This document shows positions 1-10,652 of a DNA stretch of 64,000 bases, piece by piece. Numbering within the stretch: position 1 is the first letter of the stretch; each line of letters begins with the position of its first letter. The translations under genes and the position numbers were made by a program. This DNA comes from an uncultured Clostridia bacterium. GTDB lineage: Bacteria; Bacillota; Clostridia; Christensenellales; Borkfalkiaceae. The stretch is taken from assembly GCA_947631925.1 (NCBI GenBank), contig CANRNE010000009.1, positions 1 to 64,000 of the forward strand. The letters are read 5' to 3'. The notes beneath the pieces were generated by a model. That model was not told the DNA's origin and ran no database searches. It worked only from the letters and a program-made list of their open reading frames with translations.

Positions 1-2361
1 GGCAGTGCGGTCTATGACCGCGCGGCGCACACGCACACGGCGACCCTCGGCCAGCCCGCAGACAAAACGGGGACCTTCTCCGCGCAGTATACTTACGCCA
101 TCAAGGACGGCGCTCCTGTTGAGGAGATGAAGGAAGCCGGCATCTACACGGTGACGCTCAACCTCACCTTTACCGTGAGTGAGAGCGAGAAGTACACGAC
201 GACCCTCACGAGCGAGTATACCATCACTGCGGCGCAGATTGGCACAGTCACGGTGCAGACGGACGACTTCACCTACACGGGCAAGGAGATCGCCCCCACC
301 CTTACGGTCATGAGCCAAAACGGTCTCACGCTCGACGCGGGCGAATATGAGGTCTCCTACGGCCAGCGCGGAAACATCAATGCGGGCGAAGTGACGGTGA
401 CCGTCACGCCCAAGAGCAAGAACTTTGCAGGCTCGGGCAGTGCGAACTTCACCATCAAGACAAAAGACATCGAAGAAGCGAAGGTCGCCGTGACGAAGGA
501 CTACACCTACTGCGGCAAGGAGATCGTCCCCGCACAGGGCGATGTCACCGTCACATTGGGAGATTTCGTAGTCACCTTCAATATCTCCGCAAGCAACAAC
601 ATCGACGCGGGCGATAAGGCCGTCGTCACGGTCACGGGCACGGGCAACTACTCGGGCACGGCTACCGCGAACTTCACCATCAAGGCGAAAGAGATCACGG
701 TCAACATCAGCGCACAGACATTCGAATACGCAGGCACGAAGGCATTTGCACTTAACAACGACGCGTGGACGACAAACGGACTCGAAGCACGCGACAATAC
801 TAAGAGCTTAAATGTCACCCTCTCCCTCACGGAGGCTGAGAAGTGGAACGTCGGGACGCATACGGGCGTCATCGACGGCGCTTGGAATAACAACAACTAC
901 AATGTCACCTTCGTCAAGGGCGACCTCACCGTCACGGCAAAAGAAGTCACCGTCACGGTCGCGGACAAGAGCAGCGAATACGGTGACAGCTATGCGGCGC
1001 TGACGTATACGGTAAATACCCCTCTCGCCGAGGGCGATGAGGAAGAGGCGCTCGGCATCACGCTGACATTTGCGGGGTCGAAAGGCAGTGTCCTTCTCAC
1101 GCCGAACACCTATCCCATCACGGGCAAGGCGTCCCCTGCAAACGGCAATTATACCGTGATCTTCCAAAATGAGGACGGCGAGACCGCTTCGGCTGTCTAT
1201 ACCGTCACCAAACGTCATATCACGGTCACGATCCAAAATCAGACGAAGACGTATAACAACGAAGAATTTGCCGTTCCGCAGGAGCAGGACACGGGCTGGA
1301 AAGTTACGGAAAACACCATTGTGGGTGACGACCGGCTCGGCATCACGCTCACGAAGGAACTCGGCAAAGACGTCAATGAGTATGTCATCACGGGCGAGGC
1401 AACCAATTCCAACTACGACGTGACGTTTGTAAACGGCGTGTATAAGATCACGCCGCGGGCGGTCACGGTGGAGATCCATGACCAGAGCGCGACGTATGAC
1501 TTCACGCTCGCGGGAACCAATGGGTATTCCTTCAACGGCGCCGCATGGGCGGTGGAGCAAGAGAGCCTCGCCCCGGGCGAAGAGAAGACGGTACTCGGCG
1601 TCACGCTCCAAAAGCCCGAAATGAGTGACGCGGGCGAATACGCCATCACAGGCAGCGCTGCGAACGCGAACTACGCGGTGACGTTCACCGGGAAGTACGC
1701 AGGCGCAGGTGAAAGCGCCGGGAAAGCGGGCGTATACACCGTTATGAAGAAGGATGTGAGCTTAGAGGCACTGTTCGTGCTGCTAATCAACGGCGAGAGT
1801 GAAGGTACGGAAGGTGCGAGTACGTTCTACGCCAAGTATGCGGGGGATCCTCTCACGCTCACGGGCGGTGCCACTGTCAACGAGAACGACGCCCGTGCGC
1901 TCAACGTCACGATTGATCCGGAAATCATCGAAAAGATCGGGAACTACCCGGTCACGCTCACCATTGAAGACAAGAACTATTGCGGCAGCACGGAATTCAC
2001 GGTGATCGTAGCGGACAAAGACGGTTACACGGAGAACCTGCTATCAACGCTTGACGCCCTTGAAAAGCTCGTCACGGGGTTAGATATCGATCACCTTACC
2101 ACGGCGGACTATGCAACGCTTTCGGCGATGTACAAAGCGCTCCAAGGTTTGAGCGAAGAAGAGCGGGAAACGGGTGCGGAGAAGCTCGCGAAGTATCAGG
2201 CGTACATAGACGCGTGGGAAGAGCTTGCGGACATAGAGGACGTCATAGAGACGGCGGAAGAGCTTGCGGACGCGCCGATAGCGGCGCTGTTCGAAGCGGC
2301 GGCAGCGCTCACAGCGCTTGCGGGACTTGCGTATATCGCAATGAAAGGAGGGATCCTGTAA
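1..2361 (+). CDS. Secreted/anchored surface protein with tandem MBG-type Ig-like domains (5' end outside window)
   Basis: Frame open from base 1 through listed ORF 127..2361; repeated ~80-90 aa units (..ITVTIQNQTKTYNNEEF.., ..VTVTVADKSSEYGDSY..) typical of MBG domains; C-terminal hydrophobic segment AALFEAAAALTALAGLAYIAMKGG. Confidence 0.8.
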   Translation, partial: GSAVYDRAAHTHTATLGQPADKTGTFSAQYTYAIKDGAPVEEMKEAGIYTVTLNLTFTVSESEKYTTTLTSEYTITAAQIGTVTVQTDDFTYTGKEIAPTLTVMSQNGLTLDAGEYEVSYGQRGNINAGEVTVTVTPKSKNFAGSGSANFTIKTKDIEEAKVAVTKDYTYCGKEIVPAQGDVTVTLGDFVVTFNISASNNIDAGDKAVVTVTGTGNYSGTATANFTIKAKEITVNISAQTFEYAGTKAFALNNDAWTTNGLEARDNTKSLNVTLSLTEAEKWNVGTHTGVIDGAWNNNNYNVTFVKGDLTVTAKEVTVTVADKSSEYGDSYAALTYTVNTPLAEGDEEEALGITLTFAGSKGSVLLTPNTYPITGKASPANGNYTVIFQNEDGETASAVYTVTKRHITVTIQNQTKTYNNEEFAVPQEQDTGWKVTENTIVGDDRLGITLTKELGKDVNEYVITGEATNSNYDVTFVNGVYKITPRAVTVEIHDQSATYDFTLAGTNGYSFNGAAWAVEQESLAPGEEKTVLGVTLQKPEMSDAGEYAITGSAANANYAVTFTGKYAGAGESAGKAGVYTVMKKDVSLEALFVLLINGESEGTEGASTFYAKYAGDPLTLTGGATVNENDARALNVTIDPEIIEKIGNYPVTLTIEDKNYCGSTEFTVIVADKDGYTENLLSTLDALEKLVTGLDIDHLTTADYATLSAMYKALQGLSEEERETGAEKLAKYQAYIDAWEELADIEDVIETAEELADAPIAALFEAAAALTALAGLAYIAMKGGIL

Positions 2362-2978
2362 TGAAGAAGTTTGCTCTTATGATGATAAGTATATTGCTTG
2401 GGCTTACGGTAATATCGGGCTGTGCGATGCTTGCGCCGGGGGGCGAACTCGGCGGGGTGGAGGGTCCCGGGGAGGCGGAAGAAAAGACGCCGCTCGAGGT
2501 TGTGGAAGAAAAGTATGAAAAGCTCGGGGACGCGGCTATGATCGAGCAGGAGATCGCTATCACGCAGGGCGACGTACTGCAATATGAAAGCGCCAAGACA
2601 TACACGAAGGCGGGGAGCGGGTACCGTGTGACGGGGCATGTAAAGCAGCTGAATTCGCTTTCTTTGGGGAAGGCGGAGGAGTACACGGAGGCGCCTGTGG
2701 AGACGACGGTAACGGCGGGATCGTTCTCGGTGCGGTTAAAGCTGGATGAGCTGTATTTTGCGTCGGCGCCGACGTACGCGGACGGCGTGATGGAGATCGC
2801 GGTGAATGCGAGCGGAGTGGAGACGGTATTCGGGCTTACGGAAGAGCTGCCTGTTGCCGCGAAGCCGCGCAACATGAAGCTGAAGATCGCGACGGACGAG
2901 ACGCATGTGACGGGCATGGACATCACCTATACCTCGAAAAACTCCGAGGTGCACATCAGCCTAACATTTACATACTGA
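2361..2978 (+). CDS. Putative lipoprotein of unknown function
   Basis: ATG overlaps previous stop (taATG); N-term MKKFALMMISILLGLTVISGCAM lipobox; 205 aa. Confidence 0.75.
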   Translation: MKKFALMMISILLGLTVISGCAMLAPGGELGGVEGPGEAEEKTPLEVVEEKYEKLGDAAMIEQEIAITQGDVLQYESAKTYTKAGSGYRVTGHVKQLNSLSLGKAEEYTEAPVETTVTAGSFSVRLKLDELYFASAPTYADGVMEIAVNASGVETVFGLTEELPVAAKPRNMKLKIATDETHVTGMDITYTSKNSEVHISLTFTY

Positions 2979-2988
2979 GGAGAGCGAG

Positions 2989-3954
2989 ATGACGTATTGT
3001 AACCGATGCAGGGTAGCCTACAGGGACAATGCAGCGGCATGTCCGCGTTGTAAAGGCGTAACGACGTTGGTGCCGACGTATGCGGACTATGTAGGGAACT
3101 ACATGAATGCACTGGGGTATGAAGAATACCGGCCGGAACGGGCAATGCCCGTTCCGGAACTCCCGGAAGCGCCGCAGGCGGGGGCTGCCGCGGAAGTGCG
3201 ATACAAGAAGTACCCCGGGCACAAAGTCGTGGTGGAGGTGAAGGGGCTCTACAAGAAATACTCGCGGAAAGGCAATTGGGCGGTGACGAATGTCTCCTTC
3301 TCCTGCCGCGAAGGCGAGATCGTAGGCCTTCTCGGGCACAACGGCGCGGGGAAGAGTACGACGCTCAAATGTCTCGAAGGGATGCTCCCCTTCGAGCGCG
3401 GGACGATCACCATCGCGGGGCATGACATCCAGAGGGACGGCGAGGCCGCCAAGCAGAACATGGGCTTCGTCACGGACAACCACGCGACCTTCGTGAAGAT
3501 GACGGGCCTCCAATACATCAACTTCATGGCGGATGTGTATCAAGTGCCCACGGAGCTGCGGACGAAGCGGCTCGCCGCTCTCGAGGAGGTATTCCAACTC
3601 GGAAAACCCATTGAGAATCTCATCTCGTCCTACTCGCACGGCATGCGGCAGAAGATCTGCATGATGGGCTCCCTCATCCACCACCCGAAGCTGTGGATCC
3701 TCGATGAGCCCATGACGGGTTTGGATCCTCGCACCATGAAGGCGGTGTCGTCGTTTATGCACCGCTACGTTGCGGCGGGGAACAGTATCATCTTCTCGTC
3801 GCACGCCTTAAATACGGTGGCGAAGCTCTGCGACCGTGTCGTCCTCATTCGCAAGGGCGAGCAGGTGAACGAACTGAACGTCAAGCAGATCTATGCGACG
3901 AACCCCAATTTTGACTTCGAGGAGTATTTCTTACGCAATGAACACCAGAACTGA
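2989..3954 (+). CDS. ABC transporter ATP-binding protein with N-terminal zinc ribbon
   Basis: CxxC..CxxC (CNRCRVAYRDNAAACPRC) at N-term; Walker A GHNGAGKST, signature YSHGMRQK, Walker B LWILDEP. Confidence 0.92.
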   Translation: MTYCNRCRVAYRDNAAACPRCKGVTTLVPTYADYVGNYMNALGYEEYRPERAMPVPELPEAPQAGAAAEVRYKKYPGHKVVVEVKGLYKKYSRKGNWAVTNVSFSCREGEIVGLLGHNGAGKSTTLKCLEGMLPFERGTITIAGHDIQRDGEAAKQNMGFVTDNHATFVKMTGLQYINFMADVYQVPTELRTKRLAALEEVFQLGKPIENLISSYSHGMRQKICMMGSLIHHPKLWILDEPMTGLDPRTMKAVSSFMHRYVAAGNSIIFSSHALNTVAKLCDRVVLIRKGEQVNELNVKQIYATNPNFDFEEYFLRNEHQN

Positions 3955-5671
3955 AATGTCGGGCCGGTATGCGGCAACCGGGACGAAAACGCGGGGCGGG
4001 GTCAACCTACGCACGGTACGAGCGCTGCTCCGGAAGGGACAGGAAGAGCGGCGGTCGCAGTTCAAGGCGGGGCAGTTCGACTTTTTGGGCTTTCTTTTAA
4101 GGCTCGTGCTTGTGGGCGCGATCGTCGCCCTCTTCGTCGTATTCTTCGGGCAGTTCACCGAGATGTACGTCGCCGTAAAGACGGCGGGAAGAACGGACGT
4201 CTTTGCCCGCTCCACGGAGCTTCTCACCATTCTTTACACGGCGGTGATCGTGGGCATGGTAGTGGGCGGCGTGGGCCAGCTCGGCAGAGAGCTCTTTACC
4301 GCGGATGACATGAAGATCTTCTCGGCGATGCCCATCAATGCGCGGACCCTGTTCGTAGCCCGCCTTCTCTCCATCTACCGCGGCCAGCTCGTTATAGCCC
4401 TCGTCGCCGTACTCACGGTAAATGCGACTTTTGCGTGGAAGGTGGGCGTTACGCTCGCCTTCTGGATCATGACCGTGGGCATCTGCTTTTTGCTTCCCCT
4501 CATCACCATCGGGATCGCGGCGCTCATTGTGCCCGTCTTTCAGGTAATCAAGCGGTTCCTCCGAGAGCGGTATGTTTTAATGTTTCTCCTCGTCACGGTG
4601 CTCCTCGGGGTGGGCTTCTGGCTGTACTCCCTCATCCTCGGCGGTGTGAAGGAATTGCTCCTCGGCGACAGCTTGAAGTACTTCTTCAACGAAAAGGTGA
4701 TGAATACCATCGGGCGCGTCTGCTCCTTCCTGTACCCTGCGCGGTGGTTCGCGAGCATCATGACGGGCAGTGAGTTCGTATGGAGCTGGGTGGGGCTCGT
4801 GCTCACCGCGGCAGTCTCCATCCTTTTGGCGCTTCTCATCATCAATACCATCTTAACGCGTGCCCTGCAGGCGAGAAACCAAGGCGTCGCGCAGTCCATG
4901 CTCAAGAGTACCTGCCTCACGGACAGGGGACCGAAACTCTCGGCACTCCTCAAAAAGGAGTTCCTGCTCATCTTCCGCACGCCGTCGTATATGTTCTCCT
5001 ATTTCTCCGTGGCGTTCATCATGCCGCTCATGGTGTACTTCTGCATGGACGTGGGCGCTTCGCTCGTAGAGAACCTCGTGGGGCTGGACTGCAATTTAGA
5101 GCTTGCCCTGTTCCTCACCATTCTCTTCGGCGCACTCACCAACACCTTCTGTGCGACCAATATCAGCCGTGACGGCGAGATGTTCTACACGGTAAAGGCA
5201 ATGCCTTTGAACTTCAAGACGGTGTTCTTCTCCAAGATCGTCTTATGTCTCATCGTGACGGCCATCTCGCAGGTCGCCTCGGCGCTCGTGTTGGGATGTT
5301 CGGGGACGGTGGGAGCTTTAGACGCGCTCTTCATCGCGTGCGTCGGGATCTTATTCAGTTTCGTCAATATCGCCATCGCGACAAGGTACGACTTCAACCA
5401 CGCCAAGTTCTCCACGGAGGACGACGGGGAGATCAAGGAGTCCTCCGGCACCGTCTCCACTATCATCGTCATGGGCATGGTACTCTCCTTTTTGGTCGGC
5501 GGCGCTGTGTTCCTGCTCAAAATCATTGCTCAGCTCCGGCAGTTTCAATACGGGTTCCTCACCTATATCCTCGCAAGCGGCTTCGCGGCCATAGCCGCAG
5601 GCCTTGCGGCGTTCTATCTCCTCTTCCGCCTGAAACGGAAGTATTATGAATTCTCGGGAGGCGGCATCTAA
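3938..5671 (+). CDS. ABC-2 type permease subunit, polytopic membrane protein
   Basis: Overlaps ATPase gene end; many hydrophobic segments; ATG at 3938 within ORF 3893..5671. Confidence 0.8.
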   Translation: MNTRTEMSGRYAATGTKTRGGVNLRTVRALLRKGQEERRSQFKAGQFDFLGFLLRLVLVGAIVALFVVFFGQFTEMYVAVKTAGRTDVFARSTELLTILYTAVIVGMVVGGVGQLGRELFTADDMKIFSAMPINARTLFVARLLSIYRGQLVIALVAVLTVNATFAWKVGVTLAFWIMTVGICFLLPLITIGIAALIVPVFQVIKRFLRERYVLMFLLVTVLLGVGFWLYSLILGGVKELLLGDSLKYFFNEKVMNTIGRVCSFLYPARWFASIMTGSEFVWSWVGLVLTAAVSILLALLIINTILTRALQARNQGVAQSMLKSTCLTDRGPKLSALLKKEFLLIFRTPSYMFSYFSVAFIMPLMVYFCMDVGASLVENLVGLDCNLELALFLTILFGALTNTFCATNISRDGEMFYTVKAMPLNFKTVFFSKIVLCLIVTAISQVASALVLGCSGTVGALDALFIACVGILFSFVNIAIATRYDFNHAKFSTEDDGEIKESSGTVSTIIVMGMVLSFLVGGAVFLLKIIAQLRQFQYGFLTYILASGFAAIAAGLAAFYLLFRLKRKYYEFSGGGI

Positions 5672-8600
5672 ATGCGAAAAACTCTCATCGCGCTCATTCT
5701 TGTTTTACCTATGGCATTCGTCCTCGTCATCTTCTCGTCGGTCAATCTCGTAAGCCTCGGCGTCAATATCGCCGTCAACGGGATCACCATCCATGCGGAA
5801 GGCGCGGATGATGAAGATACTCTCTTTCTCGATATGGCGGATAAGGCCGTCCACACGGTGACTGCCGAGGTCTCGCCCAATAACGCCACCGAAAAAGGCT
5901 ACACCCTCACTTCGAGCGACCCTTCGCTTGTGGACGTCACCAAAGACGGCGTCATCGTGCCCAAGAAAGAGGGAACGGTAGAGATCACCGCTACGAGCAA
6001 CGACAAGTCATTCACCGATACCATGTCCGTGGTCGTGGTCTCCTCCAAGCCCTATGACTTCGATTTCTCTCTCTTCGGCGAGGACGGGAAAAACCTTCTC
6101 ACCGAGACGGAGGACGGCTATGAGGCCACCATCCCCACCGGGACCTATTCCTATAGCATGAGTATCCTGCCCATGGAGTTCAGCGACTTCACGCTGAAAC
6201 CCGCGACCGATCTCACTTTGGAAATCGAACCGGGGCAAAGGACCGTCTTTTTCCCGTTTACGGGCGACGCACTGTTCGATGTGACCGTCCCGGACGGCGT
6301 GAACGGGCCCATCCAAAAGACAGTCACCCTGCATGTGGAACGCGCCAAGCGCATTGGCGCGGACGGCAAGCAGGAGACCGCCATCGCGCTCGTCAACGGC
6401 GCCGCCGTTTACACCGACCCCGACAGTTCCTCCGCCACTATCTATGAATCGGACGCCGCAGGCAGCGTCCCACTCGCCTTCGGCACCGGACATACCCGAC
6501 TCTTTGTCGAATGTATGGGCGGCAAGCCTCCGGTAACACCTTTGTCGAACATCGCAGAGGTAGAAGTCATCTCCGCCGGCAGCAGCAACCAATACTTCAT
6601 CGACGTCACGTTCGAAGAGAACGTCGATGAGAGCGCCGAACTCACGATCAACGTTTTTAACAGACGCATCCCCGTCGCATTCGCCTTCTCCGAGTTCGCC
6701 TTCTCCGTCTTTGCCGACAGAACCATCGAGACCGCAGATACCGGCGAACGACAGGTCACCCTCCTCACCGGCAATGCCGTCACCTTCTATGCCGTGGCCT
6801 CCGGCGGCGCCAAGGACGTGGTGTATTCCTGGCGCTTCGACGGGCCTCAGGAGTATATCCAAATAAACGGCAATACGGCAACCGTCAAAGTCGCGGACAG
6901 CGGCAATTTCCACCTCACCGTCTCCGCAAAGTACGGCGACGCTGCCCCAGACCCGCAGACCATCGCCGTGGCTGCCATTAAAAAAGTAAGCGTCGTCCAG
7001 ATCGCAAACTCCGTCAAAGCTGACCTCGCAGCAAACTATACCGTCGCGGGCTTGGTATACGGCGATAACTTCTCTATCTCCGATAACCGGTTCCCCTTAA
7101 AGGTGTATACCTACTCCTCCGCATCCCTCGTGGCAAACCTCGCGGACGGCGATATCCTCTATTCCGTCTCCGCGCCCGAAGTGGCGACCATTGAAACGGA
7201 TAAAACCGGCGCAGCGCCCGTCCTCATCCCCCACGGCACCGGACAGGTCACCGTTCGCGCCGCGTGGAAGGGCAACGCCGCCTTCAAGGCCAACGTCGTC
7301 GCCTCCCTCACCTTAAACGTCGTGAAAGACGCCGTCGCCGTCAAAAATGCGCCAGAACTCGTCAAAGCTACAGAGGACGGGAAATCCGTCGCACTCACGG
7401 AAAATATCAAGCTCGGCACAGACGCCGCAGGAACACCCTTCTCCCTCGAACAGCGCAATGAGTATCTCAAAGCACATCGCTTTAAGTCTACCTATAACAT
7501 CGAGTGGTATAAGTTCGCTTCCGATGCCAATGAAAACGACGCCTTCCTCTCCTATGTCCTCGAGTTCAAAAACGACGTCTATGGCAACGGCAAGTCCATC
7601 GACGCCGATAACTTCACCCACGCCCTCGATTCCCAGGATATCCCGCTCCTCGAGCTCTATCAGGGCCCGCTCTACTTCGTGAAATATAAACAGATGGCAT
7701 CCGTCGCAGGACAGGATAACTGCGCCTTCCTCATCCGGACTAACGGCGTGAAACTCTATGGCGTAAACCTTCTTGGCTGCTCCGACGATTCCCTCCTCAA
7801 TGCCGACGGCGTCTACGACCTCACCAATCTCAATTTGACGGGCACCACCCTCGAGATAAACGCCGACTGCGAGATCATCAACTGTCGTATCCGCAACGGA
7901 CGGAACGTCGTCCGTGCCTATGGCGGCAACAGAAACGGCAACAAGTACTTCATTGACAGCCTCGCCGAGAACGCCGCAGGCGTCGACAGCGAACGCATCA
8001 ACGTCAAAATAGACGGCTGCATCCTCTCACAAGGCCGTGAGTTCATCTTAAAGCTCGGCGCAAACCGCGCGCTCCGCGCTTCCAAGGCGAACAGGCAGGA
8101 GCCCGTCCTCCTCGACCGGAGCGGCAGGGCATATGCCGAAAACGGCAACTCCAACCGCTACGCCGACGGCAAGCTCTATGAGGATCCCTATTTCTATTCC
8201 CATTATGTGTTGACCGACCTCACGCTCAAGGATTCCGTCCTCGAGACGAGCGGCCTCTTCACTGTGGGCATCGAGAGCAACTTCGCGGGCGAGTTCCTCT
8301 ATGAGGGCGCTTCCGACCACCAGTGGCGCGCCTTTACCCGAGAATGGGAGCGCTCCGGCGGGACTTCCTTTGCTTCCGTCCTCCGCCTCGAAGGGGATGT
8401 GCGGCTCTATGACTGGAAGGACCTCGCGCTCATCGATTCCTCCACGCTCATCGAATCCCCCGTGGGTGCGCTCTCCGAATGGCTCAAGCTCGACATCAAG
8501 GGCATGCTTGACTTCGTCTCTTCCGCGCATCCCGCCGATTACGGAAATCTCATTGAGACCACCTCGGACGGAAAACAGTATGTCCACGGCGGTATCGCGC

Positions 8601-8875
8601 TCTATGGGGGCGGGAGAAATTACTCCGCCGTCATCACGGGCGGCCTCACACCCGGCCTCAACAACTTCCTCCATATCAACGTCAATATCTCCGTCCTCTC
8701 CGACGCAGGCGGCGCCATGCAGCAGCAGGGAACGCTCCTCCCCAGGGCCGCCGGTTCCCACGACTTCAATTTCTATATGTACGGCAAGAACAGCGCCAAT
8801 AACTACGCAAAACAGAGAAACGACGAACAGAAGGGCTTAAAGTATAAGGGCGTGCAGCCCGTTTCGGCTTTCTGA
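5672..8875 (+). CDS. Large secreted Ig-like (BIG2-type) / beta-helix-like protein
   Basis: N-terminal TM/signal; BIG2-like segment VSPNNATEKGYTLTSSDPSLVDVTKDGVIVPKKEGTVEITATS; repetitive LxGVNLLGCSDDSLLN..INADCEIINCRIRN; starts immediately after permease. Confidence 0.75.
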   Translation: MRKTLIALILVLPMAFVLVIFSSVNLVSLGVNIAVNGITIHAEGADDEDTLFLDMADKAVHTVTAEVSPNNATEKGYTLTSSDPSLVDVTKDGVIVPKKEGTVEITATSNDKSFTDTMSVVVVSSKPYDFDFSLFGEDGKNLLTETEDGYEATIPTGTYSYSMSILPMEFSDFTLKPATDLTLEIEPGQRTVFFPFTGDALFDVTVPDGVNGPIQKTVTLHVERAKRIGADGKQETAIALVNGAAVYTDPDSSSATIYESDAAGSVPLAFGTGHTRLFVECMGGKPPVTPLSNIAEVEVISAGSSNQYFIDVTFEENVDESAELTINVFNRRIPVAFAFSEFAFSVFADRTIETADTGERQVTLLTGNAVTFYAVASGGAKDVVYSWRFDGPQEYIQINGNTATVKVADSGNFHLTVSAKYGDAAPDPQTIAVAAIKKVSVVQIANSVKADLAANYTVAGLVYGDNFSISDNRFPLKVYTYSSASLVANLADGDILYSVSAPEVATIETDKTGAAPVLIPHGTGQVTVRAAWKGNAAFKANVVASLTLNVVKDAVAVKNAPELVKATEDGKSVALTENIKLGTDAAGTPFSLEQRNEYLKAHRFKSTYNIEWYKFASDANENDAFLSYVLEFKNDVYGNGKSIDADNFTHALDSQDIPLLELYQGPLYFVKYKQMASVAGQDNCAFLIRTNGVKLYGVNLLGCSDDSLLNADGVYDLTNLNLTGTTLEINADCEIINCRIRNGRNVVRAYGGNRNGNKYFIDSLAENAAGVDSERINVKIDGCILSQGREFILKLGANRALRASKANRQEPVLLDRSGRAYAENGNSNRYADGKLYEDPYFYSHYVLTDLTLKDSVLETSGLFTVGIESNFAGEFLYEGASDHQWRAFTREWERSGGTSFASVLRLEGDVRLYDWKDLALIDSSTLIESPVGALSEWLKLDIKGMLDFVSSAHPADYGNLIETTSDGKQYVHGGIALYGGGRNYSAVITGGLTPGLNNFLHINVNISVLSDAGGAMQQQGTLLPRAAGSHDFNFYMYGKNSANNYAKQRNDEQKGLKYKGVQPVSAF

Positions 8876-8938
8876 CCAAAAACGTGCCAACCATGTCCGA
8901 GATATACGGGCACAGATGCACGCAAAGTGAGGGTTACG

Positions 8939-9484
8939 ATGAAAATGTATTTCGAAAATAAAATCATCACTTGGTTCGATTCCTTCGACGTGTTCGACGA
9001 GATAGGAAGAAGACTCTTCCGCGTAAAGGCCAATTCGCAGGGCAAAAAACGCCTCAAAGTCTATGACCTCGGCCTACGCGGCAAGAGCGTTGCCACCATT
9101 AAAAAGTGCGACGATAATTACCCCGGCGTGGAGATCAAGCATGGCTCTTCCTTCGTCTCCGTCGTCAATAAGTTCCTCTCCAATGTCTACCGACTCTTTG
9201 ACCTCGGGTTCTTGGGTTGGTGCGCGCGCGGCGACTTCGAGCACGGCAATTTCGCGCTCTTCGACGCCAATAACCGCACCATTGCATCCGTCTATGCGGA
9301 ACAGTCCTTCAATTCCGCCATGCGCTGCATTGACGCGCTCCCCGAGTTCTATCTCCATTCCCTTACGTTCGCTCTCGCCATTGACGTGCTCGTCTCCGAT
9401 CCGACACCCAACCGCTCCGACCTCCCCGATCCCGCCAACACCAACCGCACCGATTCATCCGAACGCCTCGCCCTCACCGGCTGA
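8939..9484 (+). CDS. LURP-one-related / Tubby C-like fold protein
   Basis: MKMYFENKIITWFDSFDVFDEIGRRLFRVKA.. resembles LURP-one family N-terminus. Confidence 0.6.
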   Translation: MKMYFENKIITWFDSFDVFDEIGRRLFRVKANSQGKKRLKVYDLGLRGKSVATIKKCDDNYPGVEIKHGSSFVSVVNKFLSNVYRLFDLGFLGWCARGDFEHGNFALFDANNRTIASVYAEQSFNSAMRCIDALPEFYLHSLTFALAIDVLVSDPTPNRSDLPDPANTNRTDSSERLALTG

Positions 9485-9635
9485 GCTCTTCCCTTTGCGA
9501 ATATCTCACGCCGTGCGGCCACCGACCGCCGCACGGTTTGCACAAGCCCCATAGGACATTCTGCCGGTAGAATTCCTTCTCCGTGTTCCCTCCTGAATTT
9601 CTTTTTGCATTTTCTCCTGTATTTCTTTCCGATAT

Positions 9636-9665
9636 CCCCCGACGCACCCCGCCTCGGGGGTTTTG
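9636..9665. terminator. Putative intrinsic terminator
   Basis: CCCCGA..TCGGGG hairpin followed by TTTT. Confidence 0.45.
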
Positions 9666-9761
9666 TGTATTTTAAGAAAATTTCCATGAATTTGTTCGGA
9701 AATGTTGAAGGAAACTCTGCGAGTTTCGGGGATATGCTGTGCGCAAAAAGGAGGGGATGGC

Positions 9762-10094
9762 GTGACGGCAAAAGAGCGGCGAAAAGCGATCCTCAGAGCG
9801 CTGGATCTACGTAGGCATGACACGCGGGAAAATCTCGCCTTCGAATTCGGCGTTTCCAAGCGCACGATCGACAATGACATCATGCTTCTTTCGTCGGAAT
9901 ATCCCATCTATACGCTCCAAGGACGAGGAGGCGGGATCTATGTAGCGAAGTGGTATTCATACGGGATCAAATATTTAACGGAGGCAGAGGCGGCGCTTTT
10001 AGAGCGGCTTGCGATAGAGCTTTCGCCCCAAGACGCCTCGCTCATCCTCTCCGTTTTGGAGAGATTCACGGTCTATGAAAGGAGAAAACCATGA
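9762..10094 (+). CDS. DeoR-like HTH (HTH_11) transcriptional regulator
   Basis: GTG start after GGAGGGG; RRKAILRALDLRRHDTRENLAFEFGVSKRTIDNDIMLLSSEYPIYTLQGRGGGIYV. Confidence 0.75.
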   Translation: MTAKERRKAILRALDLRRHDTRENLAFEFGVSKRTIDNDIMLLSSEYPIYTLQGRGGGIYVAKWYSYGIKYLTEAEAALLERLAIELSPQDASLILSVLERFTVYERRKP

Positions 10095-10393
10095 TCGAAT
10101 TAAAACAAATACGGCAAGACTTAAGGGACATCCGGTACTACTACACGAAGAAGGAGCTGTTCGATGAGATGTCGGGCGTGGTGATGCCGAGTACCCTTCT
10201 TGAAAAGCTGGCACGGTACAACAAGGCGATGGAGGCGGCGCCCGCACGGCTCTTCGACCTCTACGTCTCGCTCTATGTGAAGGGCAAGACGCAGGCGGCG
10301 CTCGCCGAGGAACGGAACTATTCCTGCGACTACATCAAACAGCTCAATTTGGAGCTGTGCGAGTATCTGAGACGGACCCTCTCGCGCACATGA
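10091..10393 (+). CDS. Small putative regulatory protein (sigma-like or phage late-regulator-like HTH at C-term)
   Basis: ATGA overlap with upstream gene; KTQAALAEERNYSCDYIKQLNLELCEYLRR resembles an HTH. Confidence 0.55.
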   Translation: MIELKQIRQDLRDIRYYYTKKELFDEMSGVVMPSTLLEKLARYNKAMEAAPARLFDLYVSLYVKGKTQAALAEERNYSCDYIKQLNLELCEYLRRTLSRT

Positions 10394-10400
10394 GAAGGAA

Positions 10401-10422
10401 GGCCCCCGACGGGGTCTTTTTT
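10401..10422 (+). terminator. Intrinsic terminator
   Basis: ggccccCGACggggtc followed by TTTTTT. Confidence 0.65.
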
Positions 10423-10498
10423 CTTGCCGTTTTTCTGCATTTTAAGCGCCTGAAAGACGATCAACTGCACGGTTTGTCCCCGTTTCCCCTCCTCGCAT

Positions 10499-10526
10499 TT
10501 GCTCTTACGGTGTGGTACGATATAGA
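10499..10526 (+). promoter_or_regulatory. Putative sigma-70-type promoter
   Basis: TTGCTC - 16 nt - TATAGA upstream of 10653 gene. Confidence 0.35.
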
Positions 10527-10652
10527 GCGTAAAGCGGGCGCGGAAATGAGCCGGGCACCGGAGCGGAAAGGCGCCATCCGCCGAGAGCCCACGGGGACGG
10601 AGTGTCCCATTGCACCGCTGACAACTTCATAATCATTTTCGGAGGTAACAAC

